DNA of 64,000 nt from Malurus cyaneus samueli (taxonomy: Eukaryota > Chordata > Aves > Passeriformes > Maluridae), in assembly GCA_009741485.1 (NCBI GenBank), contig CM019236.1:31363835-31427834 (forward strand), written 5' to 3'. The notes below the pieces were generated by a model, which had not been told where the DNA came from, made no database searches, and saw only the letters and a program-made list of their open reading frames with translations. Below, piece by piece: positions 51,448-64,000 of the stretch (position 1 is its first letter; each line of letters starts with the position of its first letter). The translations under genes were made by a program, and so were the position numbers.

Positions 51448-51518
51448 CCACCTCCAGTATGTCCTGGATCAAAGTAGAGGAATTTGTCACCTAAGAGTTG
51501 AAAATCAATGATCTTCAG

Positions 51519-51724
51519 TCCAGGGAGGTTGGAAGATGAATCAGGCTGTGGAAGCCTTGTCTCAGCTGAGCAAGAATCCAGATCTGCCCTCCATGACATG
51601 ATAGCTCCAAGAGAAAAATCTTCTATCCAGAAAACAGGTGTTCATGCAACAGTGCCCAGCCCAGAAGGAGCAACATGCCAGCCTCTGGCCGGTGCTGATG
51701 TGAATTTCATTTTAGTGACAGAAG
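51519..51724 (+). CDS. Candidate internal exon, gene not identified
   Basis: The donor is a near-perfect GAAG|GTAAGA at 51725. The acceptor (GATCTTCAG) has only a weak pyrimidine tract. The 206-nt frame is open. It starts SPGRLEDESGCGSLVSAEQE and ends GADVNFILVTE before a split codon (phase 1). It is acidic and serine-rich with no membrane segment or known motif. It lies on the same strand as the other candidate exons at 43375 and 47791 and could belong to one large gene, but that is inference. Upstream sequence is block S2, and downstream is non-coding. Confidence 0.4.
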
Positions 51725-51774
51725 GTAAGACACAGAAGCTTGTTGAGGACACCAAACCACAGCAGCGAGGGTAG

Positions 51775-54700
51775 CCAGATCCCACCATGTCTCCTAGCAG
51801 GAATGGTTCTGAGGGAGCCCTTGGTCACCCCCTGGGCAGCTTTACCTGCTTTACTGCTGTTTTAATGGTTGTTCCTGCTACCTGCACCACCTCATAGTGT
51901 TAGGCATGGCAAAGTGTCATTCTGCGCTGCATTCTTCACTCTGGAGTGCTGGAAGTAGCACAGATTGGTGGGAAAGAGTGTTAGATCTCCACTGCATTGA
52001 ATAATAGTATTCTGATATCTGAATACCAAGCAAATTAAAAGTACTATTAATTGTCTGTTATTTGGGGCAGGCATGACAATAAGCCAAGTAGAGTTGGAAG
52101 AACGAACAGAAAGAATTGCATTCAGCATATAAGCTTAGATAAGGAACAGTCTGATTCAGACATCTGTAAATGGTAATTTAGGTCTTTTACTGTTTGGGGG
52201 TTTTTTTAATATATTTTATAGCAAATTGTCAGCTCTGCTTAATGGCTAGTGACCTGAATGTTATGGTTTTGTTATAATGAACTCTTTTTGATTCTTGATA
52301 GTTAACAGTCTTTTGAAATACCAGCTAAATGTGGCTTGGGTGATAATATAAATTTAAACACTGAAAAAGTTTCCAGATGTATCTGGATGTCAGATGTACT
52401 GGCAAAGACTTTGCACTGGGGAGAAATGCATTGAAAGGTATGACCAGAGGCAAAAATTCCACACTAAAGAGGCTTCTATCTCACACTGTATTCTCTCTTT
52501 TTTCACAGCTCCTGGGTTGAATCAGTATTCAAGAAAGAAACATATTTTTGGGCAGGGAGAGGTGTTTTCTTTTTCATCTCAGAAGAGATACAGGAAATAA
52601 TTTCTTAATAGTCTGTCATGGCATGGATGCTGGATATGCTTCACAATTTGCTAAGATGGTCTTATTGCCAGTCAGCAGACTTAAGCCATAGCACCTACTT
52701 GGTGTTGTAAGCAGAACTGGTCAGAACCTGACACAAAGTTGTAGTGAGCTTATTCTGCTTGTATGGCTTCTAAACCAAATGAACAAATAAAAATGGAGGA
52801 CGGGAAGGTCCTCAGTATCATTTTACAGTTTAAAACAAGGCACATGTCCCTGGTACAGACATGGTTCCTGTTTCCTGAGGACAAGATAAATATATTTTTC
52901 TTTTTTTCACTAGTTCTTACTAAGATTTTCGCTAGGTAAGGCTATTAAGTTGAAAGGTTATGAAAATTACATTACTCCAGTACGTGATGTAGAGAATAGG
53001 TTTCAATAAATAGAGAGGGTAGTGCAGGTTTCAGTAAGTAGAGAGAATTTTACAATGTAAAGACATAGAAATAAGGACACAGCAGCCATATCGCCACTGT
53101 GTGAGTGATGAGAGATGAGCTCTTCCCCATCTACCTATAGCAAAAAATACAAATCTTTTAAAAAGTAAAGAAAATAAAACTTGCACTTCTAGTACTCAAA
53201 CAGCTCTAGAGACAGATAAGATTTGGTGTCTGCTTTGCACTGCATTCATGTTTATTTCTCAGCAAACCCTGTAGTGAGCAGTGAGAGAAAGTTTAGAAAC
53301 AGAAATAGAGCAAAACTCTCGTTTAAAACTCTCATTTTGCAACAGAATGTTTAACCCAAGTGTTCTCAGGTTTCCTGTTCCTAGGTTGGTCTTCTGAGGA
53401 AAAACATATGCAGCAGAAAAAGACACAAATATTGTCCTTATTGAAGGAAGCTCTACAAATTAGGCTGAAGTAGTCACCTGAGAAACTGCACAGGAAAGTG
53501 CCTGAGGTGCTAATATGAACTACCCCTACCATGGGAAGAGGGCTCCCATTCATTTCCAGGGACTCACAAAGGCATGAAAGGTTACTAGAAACAAAGCTGC
53601 AATCAAGTACAAATATAATTAATAGGGTTGGTCTGGAATCAAGGTATCTGAAAACAAGATCAGCATGTCTTCTGATGTCTGTATTACTTTAGAAAACTGA
53701 AGAAGCAGATGACAATATGAAAAGGGTTAGAACACACATAAATTATACTGGGCGTTATTTCTGGTGTGGATGTGTACCAATAATATTGATATGATTGCAA
53801 CTTTAATAAGCACTTAAATAAAAATATCATTGAATAGTTCAGCATGGATGATGTGTTGGTGCACAAATGAGAACTGACTGCAGTTCTGCTCATCTGTGTG
53901 CATCCAGAGAAAGGACAAACCTTTTCTCATTTGTCCCAGCCCTGCAGGCTGGATGGGAAGCATCAGTCCTCTGCTGACATGGGAGACTGGTGTTATTTCT
54001 CTCCTCATCAAGGCCTTAGCCTTGCTGAGACCAAAGCCGTAAAGACAGCAAAACATGTGGAGTTTTGCTGAAACTATAGTTCTCAGCAGAATGAAGGTGA
54101 AAGTATGGCTAAACTCTCCACTCAGGGACCTCAGTATTTACAATTATCAGATTAGAAGAGTATTTCATGGAGTGTTATAGATATTATGGGAGAGCTCTGT
54201 CAATGACAGACAACTGCTGGGGTTAGTAAATAATGACTTCATTTGAACATGAATCTTAAATAACAGCAGTAAAATGTTTGAGTCAGTCTGAGTTCCCTTA
54301 TTTGTCCCTGTGGTTCTTCTCCTTCCTGACCAAACTGTCTGCTGGGCCTAATGCATGACGTGTCTGTCTTTGCAGTACACAATCATGCCATGAGCTTTGT
54401 TCATGGCTGATGTTTTATTTCTAGGCAGACATGCAGATGAGTGGCACTTTCTGAATACCAGAGAGAGGAATTCTTCCCTTCCCACCACATGTTACTGCTC
54501 ATGCTGCTCATCCATCCTGCCTTTGGGCGTCCGTCAGCATTGCTGCTAATCGTGGTTGCAGTGTGTAATTCTCAAAGCCTGTCCATATTAGTATGGCTGT
54601 TGGCAGAGATGGTCTGAGTGCTCCTTTGAAACGAGTACGACACTCCTTAGCCCACTGACTCATGTGCATCTGGTGGTGGGAGGAGGGTTGAAATCTATCA

Positions 54701-57700
54701 GAGAAATTAATTTTCGAGAGAAACTACTGATTACCATCGAGTATGTTAGATGTTTTCAGGCAACACAATTATCTTGACGAATCTTATACTCCATTTTTCA
54801 ATGTGATACTATAGGCCTTCTGAATACTGTTGTCACATCCTGACAACTAAATTACCTGAAGTACAGTATTAATAGCAGTCATGACATTCTGTAAAAGCCA
54901 CAAGTTGACAGTCCTTTCAGTTATGCCTCATTAATTTGCTAGGTTAGAAATGAACAATCTGTGTATGACTGGCTTCAGCCAGTAGCACATTGCTTAACCC
55001 CACTTGTTTGACCTTGTCTTAGCTTCAATGCCTGCCACTGCTGTGGATTCTTTCATGGAGAAATGAAATCTAGTTAACCCTTTTTTGAAAATACTGTATT
55101 TTCTCTTCTGCCATTATTTTATTCACAATGAAGTAAGTTGTAAAGTAGATATTGCTTTCTTTTTTTCCCCATTCACTGAAATATTCCTAATAGCAGCATC
55201 TGCTTGTTTGAAGAAATTACCTCTTTTGTGAAAAAAGCCCTGATTTTCCCTGGGTGAAATCTACCCTGTCCTGGCTGGCAGCAGTAGGATTACAACCTGA
55301 CCACTTGGGCATACACTCTGCCATGGAAGCACTGACCTAAACGTGGGTTGTTGAGATCCTGCTGTCCATTCTACCCTGGCATCTGATGACCCATGCTGTC
55401 CCCGACCAGCACAGGGCTATCCTGAGTCAAGGGTAAGTTGATTCAGACAGCTATTTTGGACAGTGTTCTTGTCTGGGGTGTTGTTTCAGGGTCAGAGAAG
55501 TGCCAGCACCAGCACCATGAAGAGGCGTGCTGTCACAAAATGTGGTCATTGAAGTTATTCATACTGCTCCAGTGAAAGTCCACTGGCCATTTTTTTGACA
55601 AGTTTGATAAATTGGTAAGACTTTGCAAGTCGTATTATTTTGCAGTTATCTTAGATTTGCATTTAAAGGGGAAAAAATTACAGATACTTCAGCCTTAAGA
55701 GAAGGGATTAGTTTTCTGCTAAATGAAATTACTTTCATAACTTTTTGATGTCTTTTATCACATAGCTCTACATAAAATTGCATAAAGTGATGGCCAAGAT
55801 CTAATCAAAAAATACCAGCCTATGGGGCACTTTTATTATTCACTTCTGGAGACTAATGCAATAGAAATTGGTGTAATTCTTGTAGGTAATAGCAAGGAAT
55901 TTTTTGTGTGTTCTTTGAGCAGTGACAAACAGTCATCACTTACTGCAATTTATCTGCAAGATTTTGTCAACAGTAATTGCTTACATTTGTAGTGATTTCT
56001 TCATGACAAAGGAAAAAGAGCATGGAATGTAAAAGGATTTGACACAAATATGAGTGCAGCTAATATACATTAGTTTTGTTAGCTACATCAACATATGCCT
56101 CTGACAACTCAGGCCCTGGAGCTACTAGAAAGAAATCTGAAATTTCTGCAGTTGCAGGTTGCCTTTTATAATTAATCCAGACATAAAACAGCTACAAGTT
56201 GGCTTCATCTTACTTTGGTATTATAGAATGTCATGAGGTATTACTTTCTCTAAAACGAAGCCTTCTTCCCTTTTTTTTCTTCTCCTTCTTTCTCCCATGT
56301 TTTTCTATCTTCAGATATTGAATTATTTTGAACAACTTCCAAAACATTTTTGCCTCCTTCTCTCATTAGATCTTGTCATAGCCAGGAGTGAGATTTTGAT
56401 TTTCTAATGGACAGATTTTTCTCATGACTGAAATTATACACCTGTGCATGAGAAATGGCTCAATTTCGTTCTCCATGTATCAACAGTTTCCTTGATTTGT
56501 AGCTGCATCACCATTTTAAGTAGAGCTGGAAGCTCAGGATGCCTAAACATCCTGTGTCACAGTGATGATATGCTGCAATGGGGAATATAATTCACACGGT
56601 GTTGCATTCTGCTTTGTTATTAGGTTTCACCCTTAATGTTATGGGCATTCATTTGAACATTCCCTTATTGATAATCAGGACTCCAAGCTAGAGTTTGCCA
56701 TTGGGTTTTGTATTTTTCTCCTAGATTTTCCCCTTTCCTCTAAAAGCAGCATGGATTACTGTTACCCCAAGAAGTAAGATTTGCACAGAGCATGATGATT
56801 TAATTTCAGTGCTACAGTATACACTGTAGCTGTTGAATGCTAAAAACAATTTTATTTCTTATCACAGGTGATGGGAACTGAATTGTAGAACAGTGTGAGA
56901 ACTGACTCCACTCTACAGTATGTGCATTTCTATTACATTTGCGGACATCTAGAGGCATCCCCTAATTTTTAATGCCACTTCTCTTTGATAGACCTAAAAT
57001 CACTTTGCCTGTTTTGACTGTTCCACTTCTTGAATAAAATTTTCAGCATACGTTGCTATCTATTTGCAGAAGATGGAAAAAGAGAAGGGAACATTTATTC
57101 ACTGACAGCTACATTTATTTACTGTTCCTAGTGTTTTAATGATAAATGTCTATTGAAATGTCTTCTCTTCTGATCAGTGCATCAGTAGGCCTTTGAGCCC
57201 AGCTAGGGGCAGGACTGGTATCAAAATTCCCCATAGAATTAAAGTTTTCTTTAGGTATCTTAACAAATCCAATTTATGTCAATGAAAGGGATTTAGAATA
57301 AAACCCTTCTGCTGCTATTAGGCAGTTTGAGAATATGGTGTTGTTATAGCATGACTCTGCTCCTGTCTACATGTAATTAGCAGAGCGCCTGCATGATCTT
57401 TCTGATATTCTCTTTAAACAGTCATAAAAATGAGAAAGAATTAACATCTTACTGCTTACTTCTCTATTCCTGGGCACACAGATTTTACCATTGTCCATTT
57501 AAATAGTTACTTGGGAATTTATTTTCTTTTGCTTCGATTGCTTCATTTCTTTCAGGATACCAGCTGGTAATTTGGAAAAACCTACAGCTTGAGATACCAG
57601 GAACTGAGCAAAGGCCTTTATCTCCTTACCTACCTGATAATTTTAGAAAACCTTGAACATCACAGGGGGAATTTAGCACTAGACAAATACTGCAGAAACT

Positions 57701-59700
57701 TCTGAATTTCCCGATGAAGGAAATGGGATGATTTGGATTGCCTTTCTGTGTAGGACCACGGCCTCACTATCATATCTGCATTTGATCACCACACATACAC
57801 ATCATGTTTGCAGTTGGTCAAGGCAGGATTGGATAGTTCAGACTTCACTAAGACTAGGTCAGCTGCCAAGCAGCCCTTAGTATGAGATATGGTGCAGCTG
57901 CCTATAGCCATGGTCAAATAGTAGTTGTTTCCACAGTTTTGCTCAGCTGATTCCTGTCTCTGCAGACAATGCTCACTCACAATTTTCCTGTGTTACCTGA
58001 GTGCCACAGACATCACAGAGCCATTTCACATATTTCTGTGTTACCAAGTGCAGAACTGCAGTATATTCTTCCCAAGCAGCAGTGAAACTAAGAGTCAGAA
58101 AAAAAATGATGAAAGGGACATCTTAATAAGTCTGTTTTTTGCTGACAGACAAAATAGGAAAAACATATTTGTGGAAAAATTAAAAAAATAGTGTGGAGCA
58201 AATGTCTCTCCAAGAGCCCTGTTCTGCTCCCCATATACTTCCTTTTTTATCTTCTTGCCTAATCTTTCCTTATGCTCTGCTTTATCTGTAAAAAAACATG
58301 GGAATAGATTTTTTTGACATGAATTCAAGCTTGCCTCTCCTCCTTCATCGGGTATTCTGCACTCACTGTAATTAGGAAACAAAATGAAATTATGGTTGGA
58401 TTCAGATGTGCACCAGCATTTGTCTGACTCAGTCAACCATTAACAACATCATTATTTTCCATGCGAGAAAGAAATTAATTGTACAGCTCTACATAATTTA
58501 ATTGAAATGGTATATAAAGGGTCCAGTTAATTTTAGTTGTGGCAGGAATTGAATGTGGTGTTTTCTGGGCCTGTGGAATAATAACAACACTTAGACAGAG
58601 ATCCTTTTCTTGTTAAGAGGCGGCTGATTGTCATCTCTCCTGTTCCAGTACTGGCATGTTCATGGTATCTGTCCTCCAGGAGAGCAAAATTAATGGGACA
58701 TAATATATTACCCTGGGTACCTTGTATTAGTATTAGGCAGGGTGACTCAATCACAACAATTTCACAAATCCAGCATAGTAACTGAAATAACAAATATAGC
58801 AAGAAAACTGAAATTTACTCCTATTTTTACTTAAAATTTAAAAAAAAAATGCTTAGTGATAGTAAGCTATCACTAAGGGAGTTCTGTGTCTCTGTGAAAA
58901 AAAATTTAAGTATATATGAGAAGACAAAATTAATGAAAGAGGAAAATAAGAGTCATACATGCATTATATGCCCTTGCTCTTTCCTATTTCTAATGTCCAG
59001 CACTGAAAAAGAAAATAATGCAGATTTAAATCTACTCTTATTGAGTCAGGGAAGCTTCATGCAACTGCTTGAAGGTGAGACAAAAAGCCCGTTTTCTGTG
59101 TCACTTCAGTTCCATCTCAGTTAATTCTTCAGTGAGTTTAATGATAGCCTTTCTTACAGTAGAGGTGCATTATGCTGGCCTCCTTTTTCTCCTTATTTCA
59201 CCACCACCCACAACACTCTTTTCATTGTCAGAAAGATGAAGAAAAAGTACTGCTGGTGGGACACAGATTGGTTGGAATTGACTATGTTGTGGTTAGAGCA
59301 GGACAGTACAATCAGAATCAAGCAAACAGATATTAGAAGACTTCTGCTGTGCTCTGTGTCTAGAAGAGAGCATCATCCTGAAAACAGTGGCTCTCAGACT
59401 GGAGAACATATAAATATGTTACTGCCATCAGTGGAAATTATGTTTGACTGATACCTACAGTATTTTCAAGGAAGTTTCAGACTGTGTGCTCATAAGAACA
59501 TAAAGGGAAGGGTACATGACCTTCAAATTTGTAGGCAACGTAGAAACAGGGAGAATAGGTTTTACTCTGCGTCCATAAGACAAGAATCAGTGGGTTTAAC
59601 TTAGAGCAACAATGATACAGCCTACATACCAATGAAAAGATTCATTCCAGTGAGGACAGAAAAGTAGATTATTAATCTGTCAAGTCTGTGAAATCTGTGT
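51775..59700. other. Long non-coding stretch
   Basis: About 8 kb of AT-rich single-copy sequence. Short open frames (for example 52394-52600, 53814-54056, 58095-58436 and 58849-59124) show no recognisable domain or good splice context. I see no RNA gene or known repeat. Confidence 0.5.
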
Positions 59701-59734
59701 CACTGAATGTCTTTGCAAATATATTAGATGAGTG

Positions 59735-59800
59735 TAAGAACTAGATTATTTTAAGGTCCTTCCATGGCAAGCAGCTCTTTGATTCTGTGAAGGTCAGTCA
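59735..59800 (+). mobile_element. Short CR1 3' tail fragment
   Basis: 'agaactagattattttaagg' followed by TCCTTCCATGGCAAGCAGCT and TTTGATTCTGTGAAGG. This resembles the last 60 bp of an avian CR1 with its terminal GATTCTGTGA motif. Confidence 0.65.
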
Positions 59801-62147
59801 AAAATGTTAAATTTCTATTTGTTCTAAATGAGAAAGCTAAATACTGAGGGACATCTTACAAATGTTTTCCAGTTTGTGACTCCATCATTTTGGCTACAGT
59901 TTCACAGGGCTTAGTCAACTATTGATGGTTTGAGATATAGAGAGACAGAGAGAAACACCAGGATTCTTTTGTGTGGTGCTTTCTAAATGTTCACTGAAAA
60001 ATTGCAGAGCAAGCCAAGAGAAAGCATACATATTGGTTACATTATAACTGGCGGCATTTTCTGAAATAGAACTATGATTTTTTTGTAAGTAAGCATTAAA
60101 CAATCAGATTTTTGCTATTAAGTTATTGATGTATTACATGTACCATAAAATCTTGGCGGTTTCTTGCACGTACTGATTATTTTTATTTATTCTTACAGCA
60201 CCATAATTTTTCTTCAATATTCTGTGTGTTTTCTATACTGGTTTTGCATTTTGTGAAATATTATCATACTCTAGTTATCAGGATGTTGGGGTTTTTTTTA
60301 CATTGGATAATGTAAAAAAACATTTTGAAGAGGACTTCAAAGGAAAAAAGTGCAGGTTTCTATTTTGGCGATGACTTAAGGAACAGTTTTTTAAAAACTA
60401 GTGAATGACACTTGCGCATCGCTTGCTACAAAAATCTCAGTGGAATTAGATTTCAGTAACGTATATATTGCTGGTAATTATCTCAAATATGAACAGCCTT
60501 TCTTATTTCTTTATTGAGCTTTCCTTAGCTGAATGCTGATTAAATAAAAATCACTGAATTTTATGTATTGATCTCTGCTATCTTTTTGGCCAAATGACTA
60601 ATATGTACCTAGGTTTTTCTGTAAAACGTGGCTAACTTAGTGAACAGGATAAATAATACTTTTTTGAAAAAAAACCATAATAGATTTCTTTGTAGCATGT
60701 TGATCTTCTCAAAAAAATCATAGAAATTTTTTTTTTTTCTCAAATTAGTCTTTTTAGTCATATGAAACTTTCAATGAAATGGAAGTTTTTAAGTCATGAT
60801 CTGACTGGGAAAGCTGGAGAGGGCTCTTTGTCCCCCCATTCACCCCACTATACAATCCCCTCCTGTGCTACCAGCAGCTTTCACTCTTGGCTGGAGTTCA
60901 GAGCTCACCATCTCTCAGTTCCTCCAAAACCAGCCGATGCCCTGCCCCATCCCTGTCCTGCAGCAGCTCTGAAAAGTGTGGGATGTATGCCTTGCCCTTG
61001 AACTTTCCACATCCTCTTTATGTCAGGCTGCATTTGCCTCTCCTGTATTGCAAAAAGTACTAAGCCCAGCAGAAACACATATCCAAAATTCTCCCATTTC
61101 TCACCTCCAAATCAAAAGCTGAATTCATTCTGAAACCACTGTTAAGCCCAAAAGGTCTTGCTAAGACTTGAGTACTTCCTGTCTTAAGAGAAACAACTTT
61201 ATACAAAAGGCTGAGAAAAGAGACAAAAACCTGCCTATAATATTAAGTAGCCATTTATAAAATTGAGTAGGCATTTTCAGGTTGTATACAAATAAGGAGT
61301 CAATCTCATTTAGAGTACAGTACATAATACAGATTTCATTTCCTTATAGGTATGTAGCACTCAAAGAATAAATCAAGAATCACATCCTAAAATGTGATTC
61401 TGGATATCCATTCAGTTTTATGTTGACTGAGATATATTTTGATATTGTTTCATAGTCAATGGTACTAAATTTCAATACTGTTATCTGCCTTTCAACCACT
61501 CTCTCAGTCCTGCTCATAAGATCAAACATTAAAAGAGAAAGGTATTTACCAGAGTTTTAAAACAAATACTGCAAGAATATTTTTTTCATGGAATGAAGAT
61601 ATTAAGTATACTTTGAACAAGATACTGGCAGTTTACCCCAGGCAAATGTCACCATAGAGCCATCTGGTGCATTTTTCCTGCAACTTCACTGAAAAAGTAC
61701 TGATGTGACACAAAAATCAAGATTACATTACCAAAGAAAAATAAAAATAAAATTATTCTTTACAGGAGTGAATAGCATAGAGAGCAGCTATTTCATATTG
61801 TTTTGGGTAGGCAATGAAATTAAAAAAAAAGCCAAAATTGTTTACTGTCGTTTGTATTTTAAGAAACAGAGATATTAAGAATCCTTGATCCAAAAGGTCT
61901 GACCTGTCATTCTTCCCATACATTTCTCAGCTTTTGCACCTAGAGCTATTCTTAAATTCTAATTCAGCTTGTGCTACACATTTGGAGAACTGATTACACA
62001 TTAGTGTATAAATTCAGGAGATGACGGTTTTGATTTTTGGGTTCGGTTTCTTTTATTAATAGAGCCCACTTCGGGAGGCTCGTGTGTTGGGAATGCTAGC
62101 GAAGACAGTATGAGCTTACAGATTAATTCAAAGTCATGGCATCAATG
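59801..62147. other. Non-coding stretch
   Basis: AT-rich, with a small C-rich patch at about 60825-61000 that matches no family I know. No supportable gene. Confidence 0.5.
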
Positions 62148-62216
62148 TCAGCAATTCTTACTTCCTCTTTGTTTCTCCTCTGGATTGTAAATCTCATCAT
62201 AAATATGGTCAATGTC
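62148..62216 (-). CDS. Candidate last coding exon, - strand
   Basis: On the - strand, a TCCTCAG acceptor is followed by 22 codons reading DIDHIYDEIYNPEEKQRGSK, then NC and a TGA stop. The YDEIYNP stretch has two tyrosines in an acidic context, as in cytoplasmic tails of receptors, but this is only a resemblance. A GTAAGA inside the frame could be a donor instead. It is short and unidentified. Confidence 0.3.
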   Translation of the reverse strand, partial: DIDHIYDEIYNPEEKQRGSKNC

Positions 62217-62264
62217 CTGAGGAAAAGAGTAATGTGCAGAAACAGAACTATAGGAGCGTGAGAT

Positions 62265-62347
62265 TCAGATAACATATAAATCACACAAGAGTCTGTGCAG
62301 GTGATCCACGCATTCGTTGCAGACGCAGTGTCGTTTGTGTTGTTTCC
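62265..62347 (-). CDS. Candidate Cys/His-rich exon, - strand
   Basis: After a GCATTTAG acceptor on the - strand, the frame reads KQHKRHCVCNECVDHLHRLL, then CDLYVI and a stop. The spacing C-x-C-x2-C with nearby histidines resembles a metal-binding or disulfide-rich segment. The stretch holds several CpG dinucleotides within about 35 bp in otherwise CpG-poor DNA, which hints at conserved coding sequence. It cannot splice to 62148-62216 through a normal intron, because only 48 bp separate them. The gene is unknown. Confidence 0.3.
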
Positions 62348-63474
62348 CTAAATGCACAGAGAGAATGACATCAGAAAAGGCTGACAAAAATAAAGCTACA
62401 GAAGAAGGTCTGTGAGGGAGAAGTGGAAAGAAAGGGCTTTGTGTCATTTAGAATGGGGTTTATTTAAGGGTCTGGTTTCAGTGTAAAATTAGGGAGAAAC
62501 TATATTTCTTCTAATACTCTTGGATACCAGCGTTGGATAATTTTGTTACTGTAACAAAAGAAGGGATGTTTTCTTTTGGTCTAATTGGAGTCAGCTGCTG
62601 CTGTGCTCAGTTTTAGGAAGCTCATGCCATTCAGTGTGAACCTCTTTTACCATCTGCTGAAAATACTAAAGATCAGTCATCTGCAGTTTATTTTTGGATA
62701 GGTCATGTTAGGTAAATGTGCTGATGCTTCTTGTCTGCCAAGGATTGAATGTTACCCAAAAATAGGATGGAGGAATGGGAAGAATATACCAAAATAAAGC
62801 AGTCATAATTTTTGTAGCACTGTGCCATGAAACGGAACCATAGGGGTAATGTCTTGCACTAAGCTACTTCCCTCGGAGCTCTGTGGTGACTGGCTCATGC
62901 TGGATTTCAAGTTTTTGTGCATTTATTCTGATACTGCCTGAAGGATGCATTGACTTCTCTGAAATAAAAGTGTTGTTCCTGTACTTGAACAGCATAGAAT
63001 GGCAAATGATGTCATTTCATGCACCTTTAATTTCTAACAAAGGTTGGAAAGCTAATAATATGTTATTTTTTCCACTTACACTGTAGATTCTTCTTTCAAA
63101 GGTGAATATAAACTCAAATCAACAATCTCAGGGACAGCTGAAAAAATAGCAGTTTGGTATCTGAAACAGTGGCTAGTGCATTTACCTCTTTAAAATTCCT
63201 GGATTGTCCAAAATTGAAAACTATTTCTCTTGTTAGTTCCTCAAACCCTCTCATTCTCAGAGAGTGTTTCTGAATCTAAAATCAATATTACAATTATTAA
63301 TTACAAAATTATCATTACAATTTAGGAAACTGAGTGGGAAAATTTACATGCCTACAACAGAAATTTTCTAGTGCTGTGTTTTCAGAGGATGATCTTTTTT
63401 CAGAGGAATATCTTTATCAGTCAGGTTTTTTTGCATTGTTAGGATCCAAAAAGTTAGGATGCTCAAAATGACAG
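62348..63474. other. Non-coding stretch
   Basis: AT-rich single-copy sequence in which I see no gene, RNA or repeat. Confidence 0.5.
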
Positions 63475-64000
63475 TCACTGAATCGTTAGGGTTGGAAGGG
63501 ACCTCTGGACTCCACCCAGTCCAACCCTCTCGTCAAAGCAAAGTAACCCAGAGAAGGTGACAAAGGAATGTGTCTGGGTGGGTTTTGAGTGTCTCCAGAG
63601 ATGGAGGTTCCACAACCTCCCCAGGCAGCCTGGGTGCTCTGCCACTCTCAGTGTAAAGTTCTTCCTCTTGTTGAGGTGAAACTTCTTGTGTTTTAATTTA
63701 GAGCCATTATTCCACATTCTGGATTGGGGCAGCACTAAAATGAGTTGGGGATCTTCCTCCTGACACCCATCTCTGAGACGTTTCTCTGTATTGATTCTTC
63801 TCCACACTACACACCCATCTCCCACAGTCTCTCCTCATGAGAGAGATGCTCCAGACCCCTGACCATCCCTGTGTCCCTCCACTGACCCCCTCCAGCAGCT
63901 CCTTCTCTCTCTTGTGCTGAGGAGCCCAGAACTGGACACAGCACTCCAGAGATGGCCTCACCAGGGCCCAGTAGAAGGGGAGGATCACCTCCCTCAGCCT
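63475..64000 (-). mobile_element. CR1 LINE 3' part, - strand, runs off window
   Basis: On the + strand it starts with the reversed tail 'gaatcgttagggttggaagg' and runs through 'ggttccacaacctccccagg', a 'tcttcctcctgacacccatc' segment, 'tctctcctcatgagagagat' and 'gaactggacacagcactcca'. This is a good match to the order of an avian CR1 3' region. The element continues beyond the window. The open frames on the - strand here are remnants of CR1 3' sequence rather than host genes. Confidence 0.9.

Noticed and set aside
52394..52600. CTGEKC-like string suggesting a zinc-finger linker
   Set aside because: Isolated match without C2H2 spacing on either side.

Overview
This window looks like nuclear DNA from a bird. 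It is AT-rich and intron-like, with no operons and no long open reading frames. It carries several 5'-truncated CR1 LINE fragments ending in the ATTCTATGATT/ATTCTGTGATT-type tail typical of avian (and other sauropsid) CR1. It also holds one nearly complete LTR whose sequence I recall from widespread bird endogenous retroviruses. The species and chromosome cannot be fixed from sequence alone. A repeat-rich, poorly assembled locus such as a sex chromosome is possible but unproven.

Layout. 1-14570 is a mosaic of duplicated blocks that I call A, P and Q. A1 (1-1465) is a noisy direct copy of A2 (17802-19373). P1, Q1, P2 and part of Q2 follow in + orientation. A 25-N gap comes next, and P and Q then reappear inverted (9820-14570). 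14571-17632 is unique intron-like sequence, followed by a clean 120-bp internal exon (17633-17752, + strand) and then A2. 19374-33860 is single-copy intronic or intergenic DNA with a 3 x 45 bp minisatellite, an A48 tract, CR1 fragments, a probable LTR fragment on the - strand and a solo LTR on the + strand. 33862-51447 is a second complex of large inverted duplications (blocks R, S, T, V) with another 25-N gap. In it, 38000-41660 is a heavily corrupted copy of the reverse complement of 46375-48624. 51448-64000 is ordinary sequence with a few candidate exons and a CR1 at the right end.

Interpretation. The blocks recur in a mirrored order, one copy in each set is indel-ridden, and exactly 25 Ns or a single N sit at block junctions. 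This fits gap filling or mis-assembly with uncorrected long reads better than a real palindrome, although real amplicons underneath cannot be excluded. Coding content is small: one convincing exon and several weaker exon-like pieces, mostly on the + strand. I could not name the parent gene or genes. I found no RNA gene, CRISPR array or new biological system; the most notable structure is the duplicated and corrupted architecture itself.
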